A stretch of 59,674 nucleotides of DNA from Rubrobacter sp. (GTDB lineage Bacteria; Chloroflexota; Chloroflexia; Thermobaculales; Thermobaculaceae). Of this stretch, positions 34,045 through 43,522 are shown one piece after another. The notes beneath the pieces are model-generated. The model did no database searches, was not told the DNA's origin, and saw only the letters and a program-made list of their open reading frames with translations. The DNA is taken from assembly GCA_016781845.1 (NCBI GenBank), contig JADDPP010000104.1, positions 1 to 59,674 of the forward strand, read 5' to 3'. Numbering within the stretch: the first letter of the stretch is position 1; each line of letters begins with the position of its first letter. The position numbers and the translations under genes are program-made.

Positions 34045-35358
34045 TTGGCTGAGCTCAGGCCGATAAAGCCGCTCCTGTACAACCCCAGCGTGGTGGGCGA
34101 TGTCTCCAACGTCATCACCCCGCCTTACGATGTCATCTCTCCCGCGGAGCAGGACATGTACCGGACGCGGAGTCCGTACAGCGCGATACACATCGAGCTG
34201 CCCGTGGAGGGAGGCGGCGTCGGGCGCTACGAGTACGCGGCGCAGCTGGTACAGCTATGGCAGCAGCAGGGCGCACTGCGGCCGCGCGAGGAGGCGGCTT
34301 TCTTTGTACACCGGCAGGAGTTTGAGGTTCAGGGCGAGGGCTACGCGCGCACCGCACTGCTGGCGGGGGTGAGGCTGGAGCCATGGGAGGCAGGGGTAGT
34401 TCTGCCTCACGAGCGTACCTTCCGCGGTCCGAAGCAGGACCGCCTCGAGCTGCTGCGCGCCACGGCAGTGACCCCCAGCTCCGTGTTCAGCCTGTATGAG
34501 CAGCCTGCAGCTGTGCGGCAGGTTATCGAAGCCACGACGAGGACGGAACCCATCTACACCGCAACCGAAGGTGGCGTGGCTCACTCGCTTTGGGCAGTGG
34601 CGGACCCTGCCCAGGTGGACGCTATATCGGATGCCATGGCCGATCGGCAGCTGTACATCGCGGATGGTCACCACCGGTACGAGACGGCGCTGTCGTACCG
34701 CGACGAGCGGCGCGCGTCGGACGGTGTTACCGACCCAGATTGCGCGTACAACTTCCTTGCGATGAGCCTCGTGGCCTTCGATGATCCGGGTTTGGTGGTG
34801 CTGCCCACGCATCGTCTGGTGTCGGGGGTGTCGCAGAACCTGGTGGAGCGCCTGGCGGACTCGCTGTCCAGAGCCTTCCACGTGGAGGTGCTGGATGGGT
34901 ACGCGCGCACTGAGGACAGCCTGAGCGAGTTGCTTGGAGATGGTGCGCCGTACGCATTCGTGTTGTACGATGGCCGGCGGGCGTTGCGCGTGACGGGGGG
35001 CGAGGGCGTGCGGGAGCAGTTGCCGGAGGGACGCTCGGAGGCGTGGCGGGCGCTGGACCTCGCGGCGCTGCACGAGCTGGTGCTGGGCCGGGCGCTGGGA
35101 GTGCCAGCCGACAGACTCGAGGAGCACGTGCGCTACACGCGGGACGTGTCGGGGGCGTTCGGGCAGGTAGACGCTGGACAGGCGCAGCTCGCGGCGTTCG
35201 TCCGTCCGACGAGCGTACACCAGTTGCGCGCGGTGGCGGATGCTCACGACAAGATGCCGCAGAAGAGCACTTACTTCTACCCGAAGTTCCCGGCTGGCCT
35301 GGTCATCAACCGGCTGGACCTGCGGCTGCCCGCCCTGGCCGCGCGGGTGGGCTCATGA
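34045..35358 (+). CDS. DUF1015 family protein
   Basis: AELRPIKPLLYNPSVVGDVSNVITPPYDVISPAEQDMY...IADGHHRYETALSYRDE; TTG at 34045 with GCGAGGA upstream is a better start than 33922. Confidence 0.9.
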   Translation: MAELRPIKPLLYNPSVVGDVSNVITPPYDVISPAEQDMYRTRSPYSAIHIELPVEGGGVGRYEYAAQLVQLWQQQGALRPREEAAFFVHRQEFEVQGEGYARTALLAGVRLEPWEAGVVLPHERTFRGPKQDRLELLRATAVTPSSVFSLYEQPAAVRQVIEATTRTEPIYTATEGGVAHSLWAVADPAQVDAISDAMADRQLYIADGHHRYETALSYRDERRASDGVTDPDCAYNFLAMSLVAFDDPGLVVLPTHRLVSGVSQNLVERLADSLSRAFHVEVLDGYARTEDSLSELLGDGAPYAFVLYDGRRALRVTGGEGVREQLPEGRSEAWRALDLAALHELVLGRALGVPADRLEEHVRYTRDVSGAFGQVDAGQAQLAAFVRPTSVHQLRAVADAHDKMPQKSTYFYPKFPAGLVINRLDLRLPALAARVGS

Positions 35359-35486
35359 GCCGAAGGCCGCCGAGGCGCGAGCCAGCTCTCCTCGGTGCGG
35401 GCAGGATAGCGGCGATAGTGCTTGTCCTCGTGCTCGTACTCTCTCTCCTGGCGCAGACGTGCGCGCCTGCGACTGTCGGAGCCTGA
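35355..35486 (+). CDS. Putative 43-aa single-TM microprotein
   Basis: ATG overlaps DUF1015 stop (ATGA, 35355-35358); MSRRPPRREPALLGAGRIAAIVLVLVLVLSLLAQTCAPATVGA; stop 4 nt before hisG GTG. Confidence 0.45.
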   Translation: MSRRPPRREPALLGAGRIAAIVLVLVLVLSLLAQTCAPATVGA

Positions 35487-35490
35487 CGCG

Positions 35491-36363
35491 GTGGGTGAAG
35501 CGCGCAGGATACGCCTGGCGATGCAGCGACAGGGGCGGCTCACCGAGGGCACCCTGAGCCTGCTGCGCGGCGTCGGGCTGCAGTTCGAGAGCTACCAGCA
35601 GCGGCTGCTCACGCCGTGCCGCAACTTCCCGCTCGACATCCTGTATGGGCGCGACGACGATATACCGGAGTACGTCGCGGATGGGACGGTTGACCTCGGC
35701 ATAGTCGGGCGCAACATAATCGCGGAGAAGGGGGCGCACGTCGAGGAGCTGCTGAGCCTGGGGTTCGGTTACTGCTCGCTCGTCGTGGCGGTGCCCAACG
35801 AGTCGTCAGTGCAGTGCGCGGAGGAGCTGGCAGGGCATCGCATCGCCACTTCGTATCCCCATTCCTCTCAGGCGTACTTCGAGCGGCTGGGCGTGGATGT
35901 GGAGCTCGTGGAGCTATCCGGCTCCGTTGAGGTCGCGCCCGCCCTGGGCATCGCGTCCGCCATCGTGGACCTGACCGCGACCGGGAGCACTCTCGTCCTG
36001 AACGACCTGCGGCAGATAGCGACGGTGCTGGAGTCGGAGGCGGTGCTGGTCGCGAACCCGGCGAGTCTGGGGGATCCGGGCGTCGAGCGGGAGATAGACC
36101 GGCTGCTTCTCAGGATACGGAGCTCGCTCGCAGCGAAGCGGTACAAGTACATCCTGATGAACGCACCCGTGGCCTCGCTGCCGGCCATACGCGAGATCAC
36201 ACCCGGCCTCAAGATGCCCACGGTGGTTCCGCTTGCCGACCCCCAGTGGGTCGCGGTACACACGGTCATCGCGGAGAACGAGTTCTGGGAGATTATCGAG
36301 CGGCTGCGGGAGGCGGGGGCGTCCGAGATACTTGTGATGCCCGTCGAGAAGCTGTTGATGTAG
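35491..36363 (+). CDS. hisG: ATP phosphoribosyltransferase, long form with C-terminal regulatory domain
   Basis: RLAMQRQGRLTEGTLSLLRGVGL; DGTVDLGIVGRNIIAE; ASAIVDLTATGSTL; C-term VVPLADPQWVAVHTVIAENEFWEIIERLREAGASEILVMPVEKLL; GTG at 35491. Confidence 0.93.
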   Translation: MGEARRIRLAMQRQGRLTEGTLSLLRGVGLQFESYQQRLLTPCRNFPLDILYGRDDDIPEYVADGTVDLGIVGRNIIAEKGAHVEELLSLGFGYCSLVVAVPNESSVQCAEELAGHRIATSYPHSSQAYFERLGVDVELVELSGSVEVAPALGIASAIVDLTATGSTLVLNDLRQIATVLESEAVLVANPASLGDPGVEREIDRLLLRIRSSLAAKRYKYILMNAPVASLPAIREITPGLKMPTVVPLADPQWVAVHTVIAENEFWEIIERLREAGASEILVMPVEKLLM

Positions 36364-36485
36364 GCGTGTGAGTTCGGCATGGCGTGGCGGGGTTGCTGTG
36401 GTGCAGGCGTCGGGCTCTCTACCGAACGTAGGTGGCGAGATACGGGCTGGATTGTTAGCTTCTGTAAAGAGGGTGGAAGAGATAT

Positions 36486-37787
36486 TTGGCGGCTGCGGTA
36501 GCGATTTCGATTGATAGACTGAGTACACTCGCAGCGGTGGAGCGCCAACGGCTGCTCAGGCGGGCGGGGACGATGCCGGGGCACGTGCTGCCAGCGGTGC
36601 GCGAGATCGTCCGCGGCGTGCGGGAGCGGGGGGACGAAGCGCTGCTTGAGTACACGCATCGCTTCGACGGGGTCCATCTGGAGCGGCTGGAGGTCGGGCC
36701 GGACGAGTACGAGGATGCGATTCGGGCGGTCGAGCCGGGCGTGCTGAGCGCGCTTCAGGTGGCTATGGACAACATCCAGACCTTCCACGAGGCGCAGTTG
36801 CAGCCGCAGCCGGTGGTGGAGACACGGCCCGGTGTGCGGGTCTGGCGTGAGTGGCGTCCGATAGACCGCGTCGGCGTGTACGTGCCGGGCGGCGGGGCGG
36901 TGTATCCCTCCTCGGTGCTGATGAACGCGGTGCCAGCGCGCGTGGCGGGCTGTCCGCAAATAATAGCCTGCTCTCCCCCGAACGAGTACGGCCAGATTCC
37001 GCCGGAGACCCTGGCGGCGGCGAGCATGGCGGGGGTAACGCGCTTCTTCAAGCTGGGCGGCGCGCAGGCGGTGGCGGCGATGGCGTACGGCACCCAGACC
37101 GTGCCCCAGTGCCTCAAGCTGTACGGCGCGGGCAGCATCTGGGTCACGGCGGCGAAGCTGGAGGTGTTCGGAGACGCGGACATTGACGCGCCCGCCGGGC
37201 CGTCCGAGATACTCATCGTCGCGGATGAGACGCCGGACCCCAGCATGCTGGCGGCGGACCTGCTGGCGCAGAGCGAGCACGGGCCGGACTCGGCCTCGGT
37301 GCTCGTCACCACATCGGTCGAGCTCGGAGAGGCCGTCGCAGCCGAGGTAGGGCGCCAGTTGCAGGAGCTGCCGCTGCGAGAACGGACGGCGGAGGCGCTG
37401 CGGAAGTACGGCCGTATCCTGCTCGTGGACACGCTCCACGAGGCGGTGGAGTTCGCCAACGAGTACGCGCCAGAGCACCTGGAGGTTGCGACCGAAGAGC
37501 CAGAGAGTCTGCTGCCGCTCATCAGGAACGCGGGCTCGATCTTTCTGGGCACGCACGCGCCCGTGGCGAGTGGGGATTACGCGACGGGCGCCAACCACGT
37601 GCTTCCCACGGGCGGCGCAGCCAAAACCTTCGGCCCCCTCTCGGTCGAGAGCTTCGGACGGTGGGTCCAGGTGCAGAGCGTATCGCGCGAGGGCCTGATG
37701 GGGCTGCGCGAGGCGCTTGTGGCGCTCGCCGAGGCGGAGGGACTCGACGGGCACGCACGGTCGGTGGATATGAGGTTCGAGCGGTAG
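36486..37787 (+). CDS. hisD: Histidinol dehydrogenase
   Basis: VDRVGVYVPGGGAVYPSSVLMNAVPARVAG-like segment; EVFGDADIDAPAGPSEILIVADE; YAPEHLEV; ASGDYATGANHVLPTGG. Confidence 0.96.
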   Translation: MAAAVAISIDRLSTLAAVERQRLLRRAGTMPGHVLPAVREIVRGVRERGDEALLEYTHRFDGVHLERLEVGPDEYEDAIRAVEPGVLSALQVAMDNIQTFHEAQLQPQPVVETRPGVRVWREWRPIDRVGVYVPGGGAVYPSSVLMNAVPARVAGCPQIIACSPPNEYGQIPPETLAAASMAGVTRFFKLGGAQAVAAMAYGTQTVPQCLKLYGAGSIWVTAAKLEVFGDADIDAPAGPSEILIVADETPDPSMLAADLLAQSEHGPDSASVLVTTSVELGEAVAAEVGRQLQELPLRERTAEALRKYGRILLVDTLHEAVEFANEYAPEHLEVATEEPESLLPLIRNAGSIFLGTHAPVASGDYATGANHVLPTGGAAKTFGPLSVESFGRWVQVQSVSREGLMGLREALVALAEAEGLDGHARSVDMRFER

Positions 37788-37885
37788 GGACCGAGGTGAG
37801 ATGGGCGCGCGGGGCGCCGCCTGCAACCGCGATGTTCGCAGTGGCGTACTATCCATGAGTTATGAGCTGTCGGTGAGGTAAAGAG

Positions 37886-39010
37886 GTGATTGAACAGGGA
37901 TCAGGGCTGGAGTCATATTTCAGGAGGCACGTGAGGGAGCTGCAGCCGTACGTGCCCCCCGAAGCGCTGGAGATTCTCGCGCGGCGGCACGGGCTGGACC
38001 CGGACCATGTGGCGAAGCTGGACTTCAACGAGAACCCGTACGGGCCATCGCCGCTCGTCCTCGAGGCGCTGGCGAACCTGCGCCATCTTCACCTTTACCC
38101 TGACCCTGTTGCCGGGGAGCTGAGGGCGGAAGTGTCAGACTACGCGGACGTGGACTCGGACCGGATACTCGTCGGCGCAGGAGCGGACGAGATTATCAGC
38201 CTGCTCGTACACCTCTTCGTGGAGCCGGGCGACGCGGTCCTCGACGTGACGCCCACATACAGTATGTACGGCGGCGTGACGCTGCAGAACGCGGGCAGGG
38301 TGGTGCATGTACCGCGCGGGGATCGCTTCGAGGTGGATGTCCCGGCGACACTCGAGGCGATGGAGCGGGAGCGCGTCAAGATGGTGTGGGTCTGCTCGCC
38401 AAACAACCCCACCGGGAACCTCGCGACGGAGGCAGAGGTGCTGCCCCTGCTGGAGACCGGTGTGCCAGTCGTGGTGGATGAGGCGTACCACGAGTTCAGC
38501 GGGCACACCTTCGCGCGCTTCCTCGACAAGTACCCGAACCTCATCATCATGCGCACCTTCAGCAAGCTGGCGGGGCTGGCAGGGCTTCGGGTCGGGTACG
38601 TGCTGGCGAACGAGGAAGTCATCGCCCACGCGAACAAGATCAAGCTGCCCTTCAACGTGACCCTTGCCGGACAGGTCGCGGCGCTCGCAGCGTTGCGGGA
38701 CCGGGAGCGGCTGCGGGCGAACCTTCAGGCGCTCCTGTCCGAGCGCGAGCGTATGGTGGCGTTGTTGCGGGAGCAGGGGGAGTTGAAGCCTTATCCGTCA
38801 GATGCGAACTTCATCCTTTGCGAGGCGCGGGGTGGGAACGCGAAGGCGCTGCACGCGCAGCTGGCGGGGGAGGGCGTGTTCGTGCGCTACTTCCCGAAGC
38901 CACGCATAGACACCTGCCTTCGCATCTCCGTGGGCAGGCCGCAGGACACGGACCGGCTGCTGGCGGCGGTATCGAGGCTGCGGCCTGCCAAAGAGGCGGT
39001 GCGTGTATGA
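37886..39010 (+). CDS. hisC: Histidinol-phosphate aminotransferase
   Basis: KLDFNENPYGPSPLVLEAL; VCSPNNPTGN; VVDEAYHEFSG; RTFSKLAGLAGLRVGY; GTG start. Confidence 0.95.
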   Translation: MIEQGSGLESYFRRHVRELQPYVPPEALEILARRHGLDPDHVAKLDFNENPYGPSPLVLEALANLRHLHLYPDPVAGELRAEVSDYADVDSDRILVGAGADEIISLLVHLFVEPGDAVLDVTPTYSMYGGVTLQNAGRVVHVPRGDRFEVDVPATLEAMERERVKMVWVCSPNNPTGNLATEAEVLPLLETGVPVVVDEAYHEFSGHTFARFLDKYPNLIIMRTFSKLAGLAGLRVGYVLANEEVIAHANKIKLPFNVTLAGQVAALAALRDRERLRANLQALLSERERMVALLREQGELKPYPSDANFILCEARGGNAKALHAQLAGEGVFVRYFPKPRIDTCLRISVGRPQDTDRLLAAVSRLRPAKEAVRV

Positions 39011-39606
39011 TCGAGCAAGCGGCGCCCAGAACGGGGGGAGCGGAGCGGAGCACGTCGGAAACCGACGTGCGAGCGAGTGTGAACCTCGACGGGAAGGGTG
39101 AGGCGTCGGTGAGCACTGGCGTGCCGTTCCTCGACCATATGCTTCACGCACTCTCAAAGCACTCCCGCATCAGCATCAGTGTACAGGCGCGCGGTGATGT
39201 GGAGATAGATGACCATCACACTGTAGAGGACGTGGCGCTGACGCTCGGACGGGCGCTGCGGGGGGCGCTGGGTGACAGGACCGGTATCGCCCGGTTCGGC
39301 CATGCTTATGCGCCACTGGACGAGGCGCTGGCGCGGGTGGTCGTGGACATCTCGGGGCGGCCGTACGCGGTGTACCGCGCCGATGGCTTAGGGCCGTACG
39401 TGGGAACCTTCCAGACGTACCTGGCCGCGCACTTCTTCCGCTCGCTGGCGCAGGAGGCAGGTATGGCACTCCACGTCGAGCTTCTGTACGGCGCAGACCC
39501 GCATCACTCCATCGAGGCGATGTTCAAGGCGCTCGCGCTCGCGCTGAAGGCCGCTGTCGCGGTGGTAGGGGGCGGGGTGCCCTCAACGAAGGGGGCTCTG
39601 GATTGA
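39007..39606 (+). CDS. hisB: Imidazoleglycerol-phosphate dehydratase
   Basis: STGVPFLDHMLHALSKHS; DDHHTVEDVALTLG; ATG overlaps hisC stop. Confidence 0.95.
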   Translation: MIEQAAPRTGGAERSTSETDVRASVNLDGKGEASVSTGVPFLDHMLHALSKHSRISISVQARGDVEIDDHHTVEDVALTLGRALRGALGDRTGIARFGHAYAPLDEALARVVVDISGRPYAVYRADGLGPYVGTFQTYLAAHFFRSLAQEAGMALHVELLYGADPHHSIEAMFKALALALKAAVAVVGGGVPSTKGALD

Positions 39607-40214
39607 AGAGGGTCGCGGTCCTCGACTACGGTGCGGGCAATGTGTACAGCGTGTGCCGGGCACTTGAAAAGGCGGGTGCGAGCGTCGTGCTTACGGGCGA
39701 CGCGGAGGTGCTGCGCGCGGCGGACGGTATCGTGTTCCCTGGGCAGGGGTCCGCGGCGTCCGCGATGGAAGGGCTGAACGCCTCGGGGCTGTCAGACGTG
39801 CTGCGCGAGCACGTGAGGGCGGACAGGCCCTTACTGGGAGTGTGCCTCGGGATGCAGATCTTCTTCGGAGCGAACGAGGAAGGCCCGAGCCGCGGACTCG
39901 AACTGCTTCCCGGTGAGGTGGTTCTGATGCGCGGAGAGCGCCGGGTGCCTCACATGGGCTGGAACAACCTGCGCGTCTGTAATGGCTCACAGTTGCTGCG
40001 GGGTATTCCGGACGGAAGCTACGCATACTGGGCGCACTCCTACCAGGTTGTGCCGTCCGAACAGTCAGACATCATCGCGACCAGCGATTACGAGGGCGAG
40101 GTTGTGGCGATAGTCGGTCGCGGCAACCTTGTAGGCACCCAGTTTCATCCTGAGAAGAGCGGTGAGGTTGGCCTCCGCATGTACGAGAACTTCGTAGAGA
40201 TGCTCGGGCGATGA
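39603..40214 (+). CDS. hisH: Imidazole glycerol phosphate synthase, glutamine amidotransferase subunit
   Basis: VAVLDYGAGNVYSVCRALEKAGA; LLGVCLGMQIFF; GTQFHPEKSGEVGLRMYENF; TTG start overlapping hisB stop. Confidence 0.95.
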   Translation: MKRVAVLDYGAGNVYSVCRALEKAGASVVLTGDAEVLRAADGIVFPGQGSAASAMEGLNASGLSDVLREHVRADRPLLGVCLGMQIFFGANEEGPSRGLELLPGEVVLMRGERRVPHMGWNNLRVCNGSQLLRGIPDGSYAYWAHSYQVVPSEQSDIIATSDYEGEVVAIVGRGNLVGTQFHPEKSGEVGLRMYENFVEMLGR

Positions 40215-40939
40215 TACTCATCCCAGCAGTGGACATCTTGGGTGGCAAGCCCGTGCGCCTCCTCCGCGGCGAGTACGACCGCGTGACGCAGTACGGCGAG
40301 AGCCCGCTCGACGCGGCGCTCCGCTGGAAGGCGGCTGGTGCGCGGTGGCTGCACGTCGTGGACCTCGACGCCGCTCGCACTGGAGATGGGGAGGCCGTGA
40401 ACGGGGAGTCCGTGCGCTCCCTGGTGCAGGAGAGCGGGCTGTGGGTCCAGGTAGGTGGCGGCCTGCGCACGGATGCCGATGTGGAGCGCGTGCTTGGATG
40501 GGGCGCCGAAAGGGCGGTCATCGGAACGGCCGCGGTTGAGGACCCGGAGTTTCTTCGGCGGCTGTGCAAGCGGTATCCTGGCCGTATAGTCGTCGCGTTG
40601 GACTCCAGAGGCGGTGAGGTGACGATGCGCGGCTGGATGGAGAGGTCAGGTAGAAACGTTCACGAGGTAGCGCGGCAGGTGGAGGATGCGGGCGCTTCTC
40701 GCATCCTGTTCACAGTTATCGAGGTGGACGGTGGCCTTGGGGGACCGGACATCGCCGCAATCGAGGAACTGCTCTCGGTGGTTGATGTGCCCATCATAGC
40801 GAGCGGCGGCGTGGGCACGGTCGAGCACCTGGAGTCGCTGGAGCGTACCGGCGTGGAGTCGGTCATCGTTGGCCGGGCGCTGTACGAGGGAACGGTGCCG
40901 GCGGACGTAGTGGCGCAGTATGCGAGCGGTGCGCGGTAG
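40211..40939 (+). CDS. hisA: ProFAR isomerase
   Basis: MILIPAVDILGGKPVRLLRGEYDRVTQYGESPLDAALRW; WLHVVDLDAA; ATGA overlap with hisH. Confidence 0.95.
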   Translation: MILIPAVDILGGKPVRLLRGEYDRVTQYGESPLDAALRWKAAGARWLHVVDLDAARTGDGEAVNGESVRSLVQESGLWVQVGGGLRTDADVERVLGWGAERAVIGTAAVEDPEFLRRLCKRYPGRIVVALDSRGGEVTMRGWMERSGRNVHEVARQVEDAGASRILFTVIEVDGGLGGPDIAAIEELLSVVDVPIIASGGVGTVEHLESLERTGVESVIVGRALYEGTVPADVVAQYASGAR

Positions 40940-41097
40940 CACGGTATCGTTCGCAGCTTGAGCGGTATCCTCGTTTCGTCCGCACTCTCGCCCGTGGGGT
41001 CGCCCGTTTGAGCAGAGAACTCGCGGATCGCGACCTTTATCCGGAGCGTACCTCGTATCGTCGGTGCTGATAACCTGCGCCCGAAGAGCATTCGTAT

Positions 41098-41213
41098 CAG
41101 GCCATTTTCAAGTTGCTGTGGGGGGGAGCGTCTGCCCAGACCCCTGCCAGACGTTGCGTGCAACGTCTCTACGGTCGTGATCCCGCTCAACTGCTGGTCA
41201 TGGGATCGCCCTG
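41098..41213 (-). repeat. Palindrome-centred repeat, copy 3 (inverted orientation), in hisA-hisF gap
   Basis: AGACGTTGCGTGCAACGTCTCTAC core (41149-41172); CAGGCCATTTTCAAGTTGC at one end, GGGATCGCCCTG at the other. Confidence 0.7.
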
Positions 41214-41300
41214 CATGCTTCGTGGTATATGATTTAATGTCCCCAGGATGTTATCCCGAAGCTGGGTACGAGATGTTTGTAATCCGGGAGTCAGGTGCAG

Positions 41301-42062
41301 ATGCTCACTAAACGGGTGATACCGTGCATGGATGTGCGCGACGGCAAGGTGGTGAAGAACCTTCGGTATTTCATCGCGCTTCCTGACGCGGGAGACCCGG
41401 TAACGCTGGCGGCGGAGTACAACGCGCAGGGGGCGGATGAGCTGATGTTCCTGGACATCAACGCCTCGCACGAGGGGAGGAAGCTGACGCTGGACCTCGT
41501 CCGGCGGACCGCTGATGAGGTGTTCATACCGCTCACCGTCGCGGGGGGTATCAGCTCCGTCGAGGACATGAGCAACGTGCTGCAGGCAGGCGGCGATAAG
41601 GTGGGAGTCGTGACCGCGGCCGCGGTGAACCCGGCACTCATCACCGAGGGCGCGGTGAGGTTTGGGAGCCAGTGCATCGTCGTGGGTATAGATGCCAGGC
41701 GAGAGGACGACGGTGACTGGTGGGTGTACACGCACGGCGGTCGCAGGGCGGCAGGGCGCAGGGCAGTGCAGTGGGCACGCGAGGCGCAGGAGCGGGGCGC
41801 GGGAGAGTTGCTGGTGACTAGCATGGACCGCGATGGCACCGGCGAGGGTTACGACGTGGAGCTGCTCCGCCGCATCACGGAGGCGGTGACGATTCCCGTG
41901 ATAGCTTCGGGCGGGGTGTCGAGGCCGGAGCACTTCGTGGATGTGGTGCGAAAGGCAAACGTGGACGCGGTGCTCGCGGCCTCCATGTTCCACTACGGAC
42001 ACTACACCGTCGGGCAGGCCAAGGAGTGCATGCGTGACGAGCAGGTGCCGGTGCGCTTGTGA
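41301..42062 (+). CDS. hisF: Imidazole glycerol phosphate synthase cyclase subunit
   Basis: MLTKRVIPCMDVRDGKVVKNLRYF; ADELMFLDINAS; VITEGA-like segment; LLVTSMDRDGTGEGYDVELLRRI. Confidence 0.95.
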   Translation: MLTKRVIPCMDVRDGKVVKNLRYFIALPDAGDPVTLAAEYNAQGADELMFLDINASHEGRKLTLDLVRRTADEVFIPLTVAGGISSVEDMSNVLQAGGDKVGVVTAAAVNPALITEGAVRFGSQCIVVGIDARREDDGDWWVYTHGGRRAAGRRAVQWAREAQERGAGELLVTSMDRDGTGEGYDVELLRRITEAVTIPVIASGGVSRPEHFVDVVRKANVDAVLAASMFHYGHYTVGQAKECMRDEQVPVRL

Positions 42063-42955
42063 GGCTGGCTGAAGAGCTGCGCTTTGGGCCCGGTGGGCTT
42101 GTGCCCGCGGTGCTGCAGGACCACGAGTCGCTTGAGGTGCTCATAGTCGCCTTCATGAACGCGGAGGCGGTGGAGCGCACACAGGACACGGGGCTTGTGC
42201 ATCTGTGGAGTCGTAGCAGGCAGGAGTTGTGGCTGAAGGGCGAGACATCGGGCCGGCTGCAGCACGTGGTGGAGATACGGCCGAACTGCGAGATGGACTC
42301 TCTGCTCGTGCTCGTGTGCCAGGACCTGCCCGGCGCCTGCCACACGGGCCATTCGAGCTGCTACTATCGCCGAGTCACCGCACAGGGGCTGGAGGAGACA
42401 TCCCCGCCGCTGTTCGATCCCAAGAGGATCTATCGTGATCTGCCGTCCGTAGAGTCAGTCCGGGAGTTGTTGGACGCCTACGCATGGCTGCGCGACCAGC
42501 CGGTCGTCCCGGAATCGGGCACCTCACGCCTGCTGCATGGGGAAGGCCCGGACCCGCTATCGCGGTTGCGGGAGGAGTGGGAAGAGTTCTTCGGCGTGCT
42601 CGACGGTACGCACGTACACTCAGGCTTCGATGAGGACGCACTTCTCGAGCTGTACCAGGCGCTGTACTGGACGTGTATGTATCAGGTCCTGCACGGGTTG
42701 GGCGACGCCGATGCAGCGCATGCCCAGCTTACGGATGGGTACAACTCGGGAGTGGACCCACGTCAGGCACTCGCCCAGGCTCTTGGTTCGGAGAACACAA
42801 GCGAGCAGCTCAGGGGTTTGTGGTATTCCTGGGGAAGCGGCTGCAGGGCGGCCGGTCTGCGAGCGGCGGCGGCGGTGGAGCGCGACCTGGATGAGCTCAG
42901 GGCGAAGCCCTACATGGTGGCGTACTTCAAGGGGGGCGGCCCTGCCGCGGCGTGA
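42059..42955 (+). CDS. hisI: Phosphoribosyl-AMP cyclohydrolase with divergent HisE-like C-terminal region
   Basis: LVHLWSRSRQELWLKGETSG; NCEMDSLLVLVCQDLPGACHTGHSSCYYR; GTGA overlap with hisF stop; C-term REEWEEFFGVL...ALLELYQALYWTCMYQVLHGLGD. Confidence 0.9.
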   Translation: MRLAEELRFGPGGLVPAVLQDHESLEVLIVAFMNAEAVERTQDTGLVHLWSRSRQELWLKGETSGRLQHVVEIRPNCEMDSLLVLVCQDLPGACHTGHSSCYYRRVTAQGLEETSPPLFDPKRIYRDLPSVESVRELLDAYAWLRDQPVVPESGTSRLLHGEGPDPLSRLREEWEEFFGVLDGTHVHSGFDEDALLELYQALYWTCMYQVLHGLGDADAAHAQLTDGYNSGVDPRQALAQALGSENTSEQLRGLWYSWGSGCRAAGLRAAAAVERDLDELRAKPYMVAYFKGGGPAAA

Positions 42956-42981
42956 TATAATCTGTACCAGGAGGTGCGGTA

Positions 42982-43281
42982 ATGTTCGGCATCGGTCCCT
43001 TTGAGTTGGTAGCTATTTTGGCCCTCGCGCTGATATTGCTCGGGCCGACGAAGTTTCCGGAAGCAGGTCGGGCGGTCGGCAAGGCGATGCGGGAGTTCAG
43101 GCAGGTAACCGGCGATCTTTCCCGCAGCATCAACCTCGACGACGTGGACGAGACGCCCCGGCGCAGGTACTCGACGAATACCATCGAAGCTCAGAGTCCG
43201 GAACCGACTCTGGATGACCGTCCTTCGATAGAGAACGGCGAGGTTAAGAAGCCCGACGAGAACGAGCCGGGTCCCGTCTAG
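42982..43281 (+). CDS. tatA: Twin-arginine translocase TatA/TatB-family protein
   Basis: MFGIGPFELVAILALALILLGPTKFPEAGRAVGKAMREFRQ; GGAGG upstream. Confidence 0.93.
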   Translation: MFGIGPFELVAILALALILLGPTKFPEAGRAVGKAMREFRQVTGDLSRSINLDDVDETPRRRYSTNTIEAQSPEPTLDDRPSIENGEVKKPDENEPGPV

Positions 43282-43522
43282 AGCGATTCAGGGTTCACTT
43301 CGAGCCGATAACAGCAGCACGAGAGTGTATGATGGCCGCCCCTGTGCGAAATCCGGAGTTCCTTCCGGTTCGCGCGGGGGTGTGCGGTTTTAGCGCCTGG
43401 CGGAGAGTAATACCCAACCAGCGTTCACCCGGCCGAGTGAGATGCGTCGCAACAGGCTTGGCCTTCCGGATTCCCCTGATAGCCGTATTGGGCCTATCGC
43501 TTGTGTGTCAGAATTGGCGCCC

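Noticed and set aside
35868-37856. 662-aa minus-strand ORF
   Set aside because: Antisense to hisG and hisD; Arg/His-rich shadow translation
43282-43522. Possible tRNA or small RNA in the tatA to CvpA-CAP gap
   Set aside because: No acceptor/T-arm pattern recognised; only a weak GCGAA..CCGGA/TCCGG.TTCGC hairpin, insufficient for an RNA call
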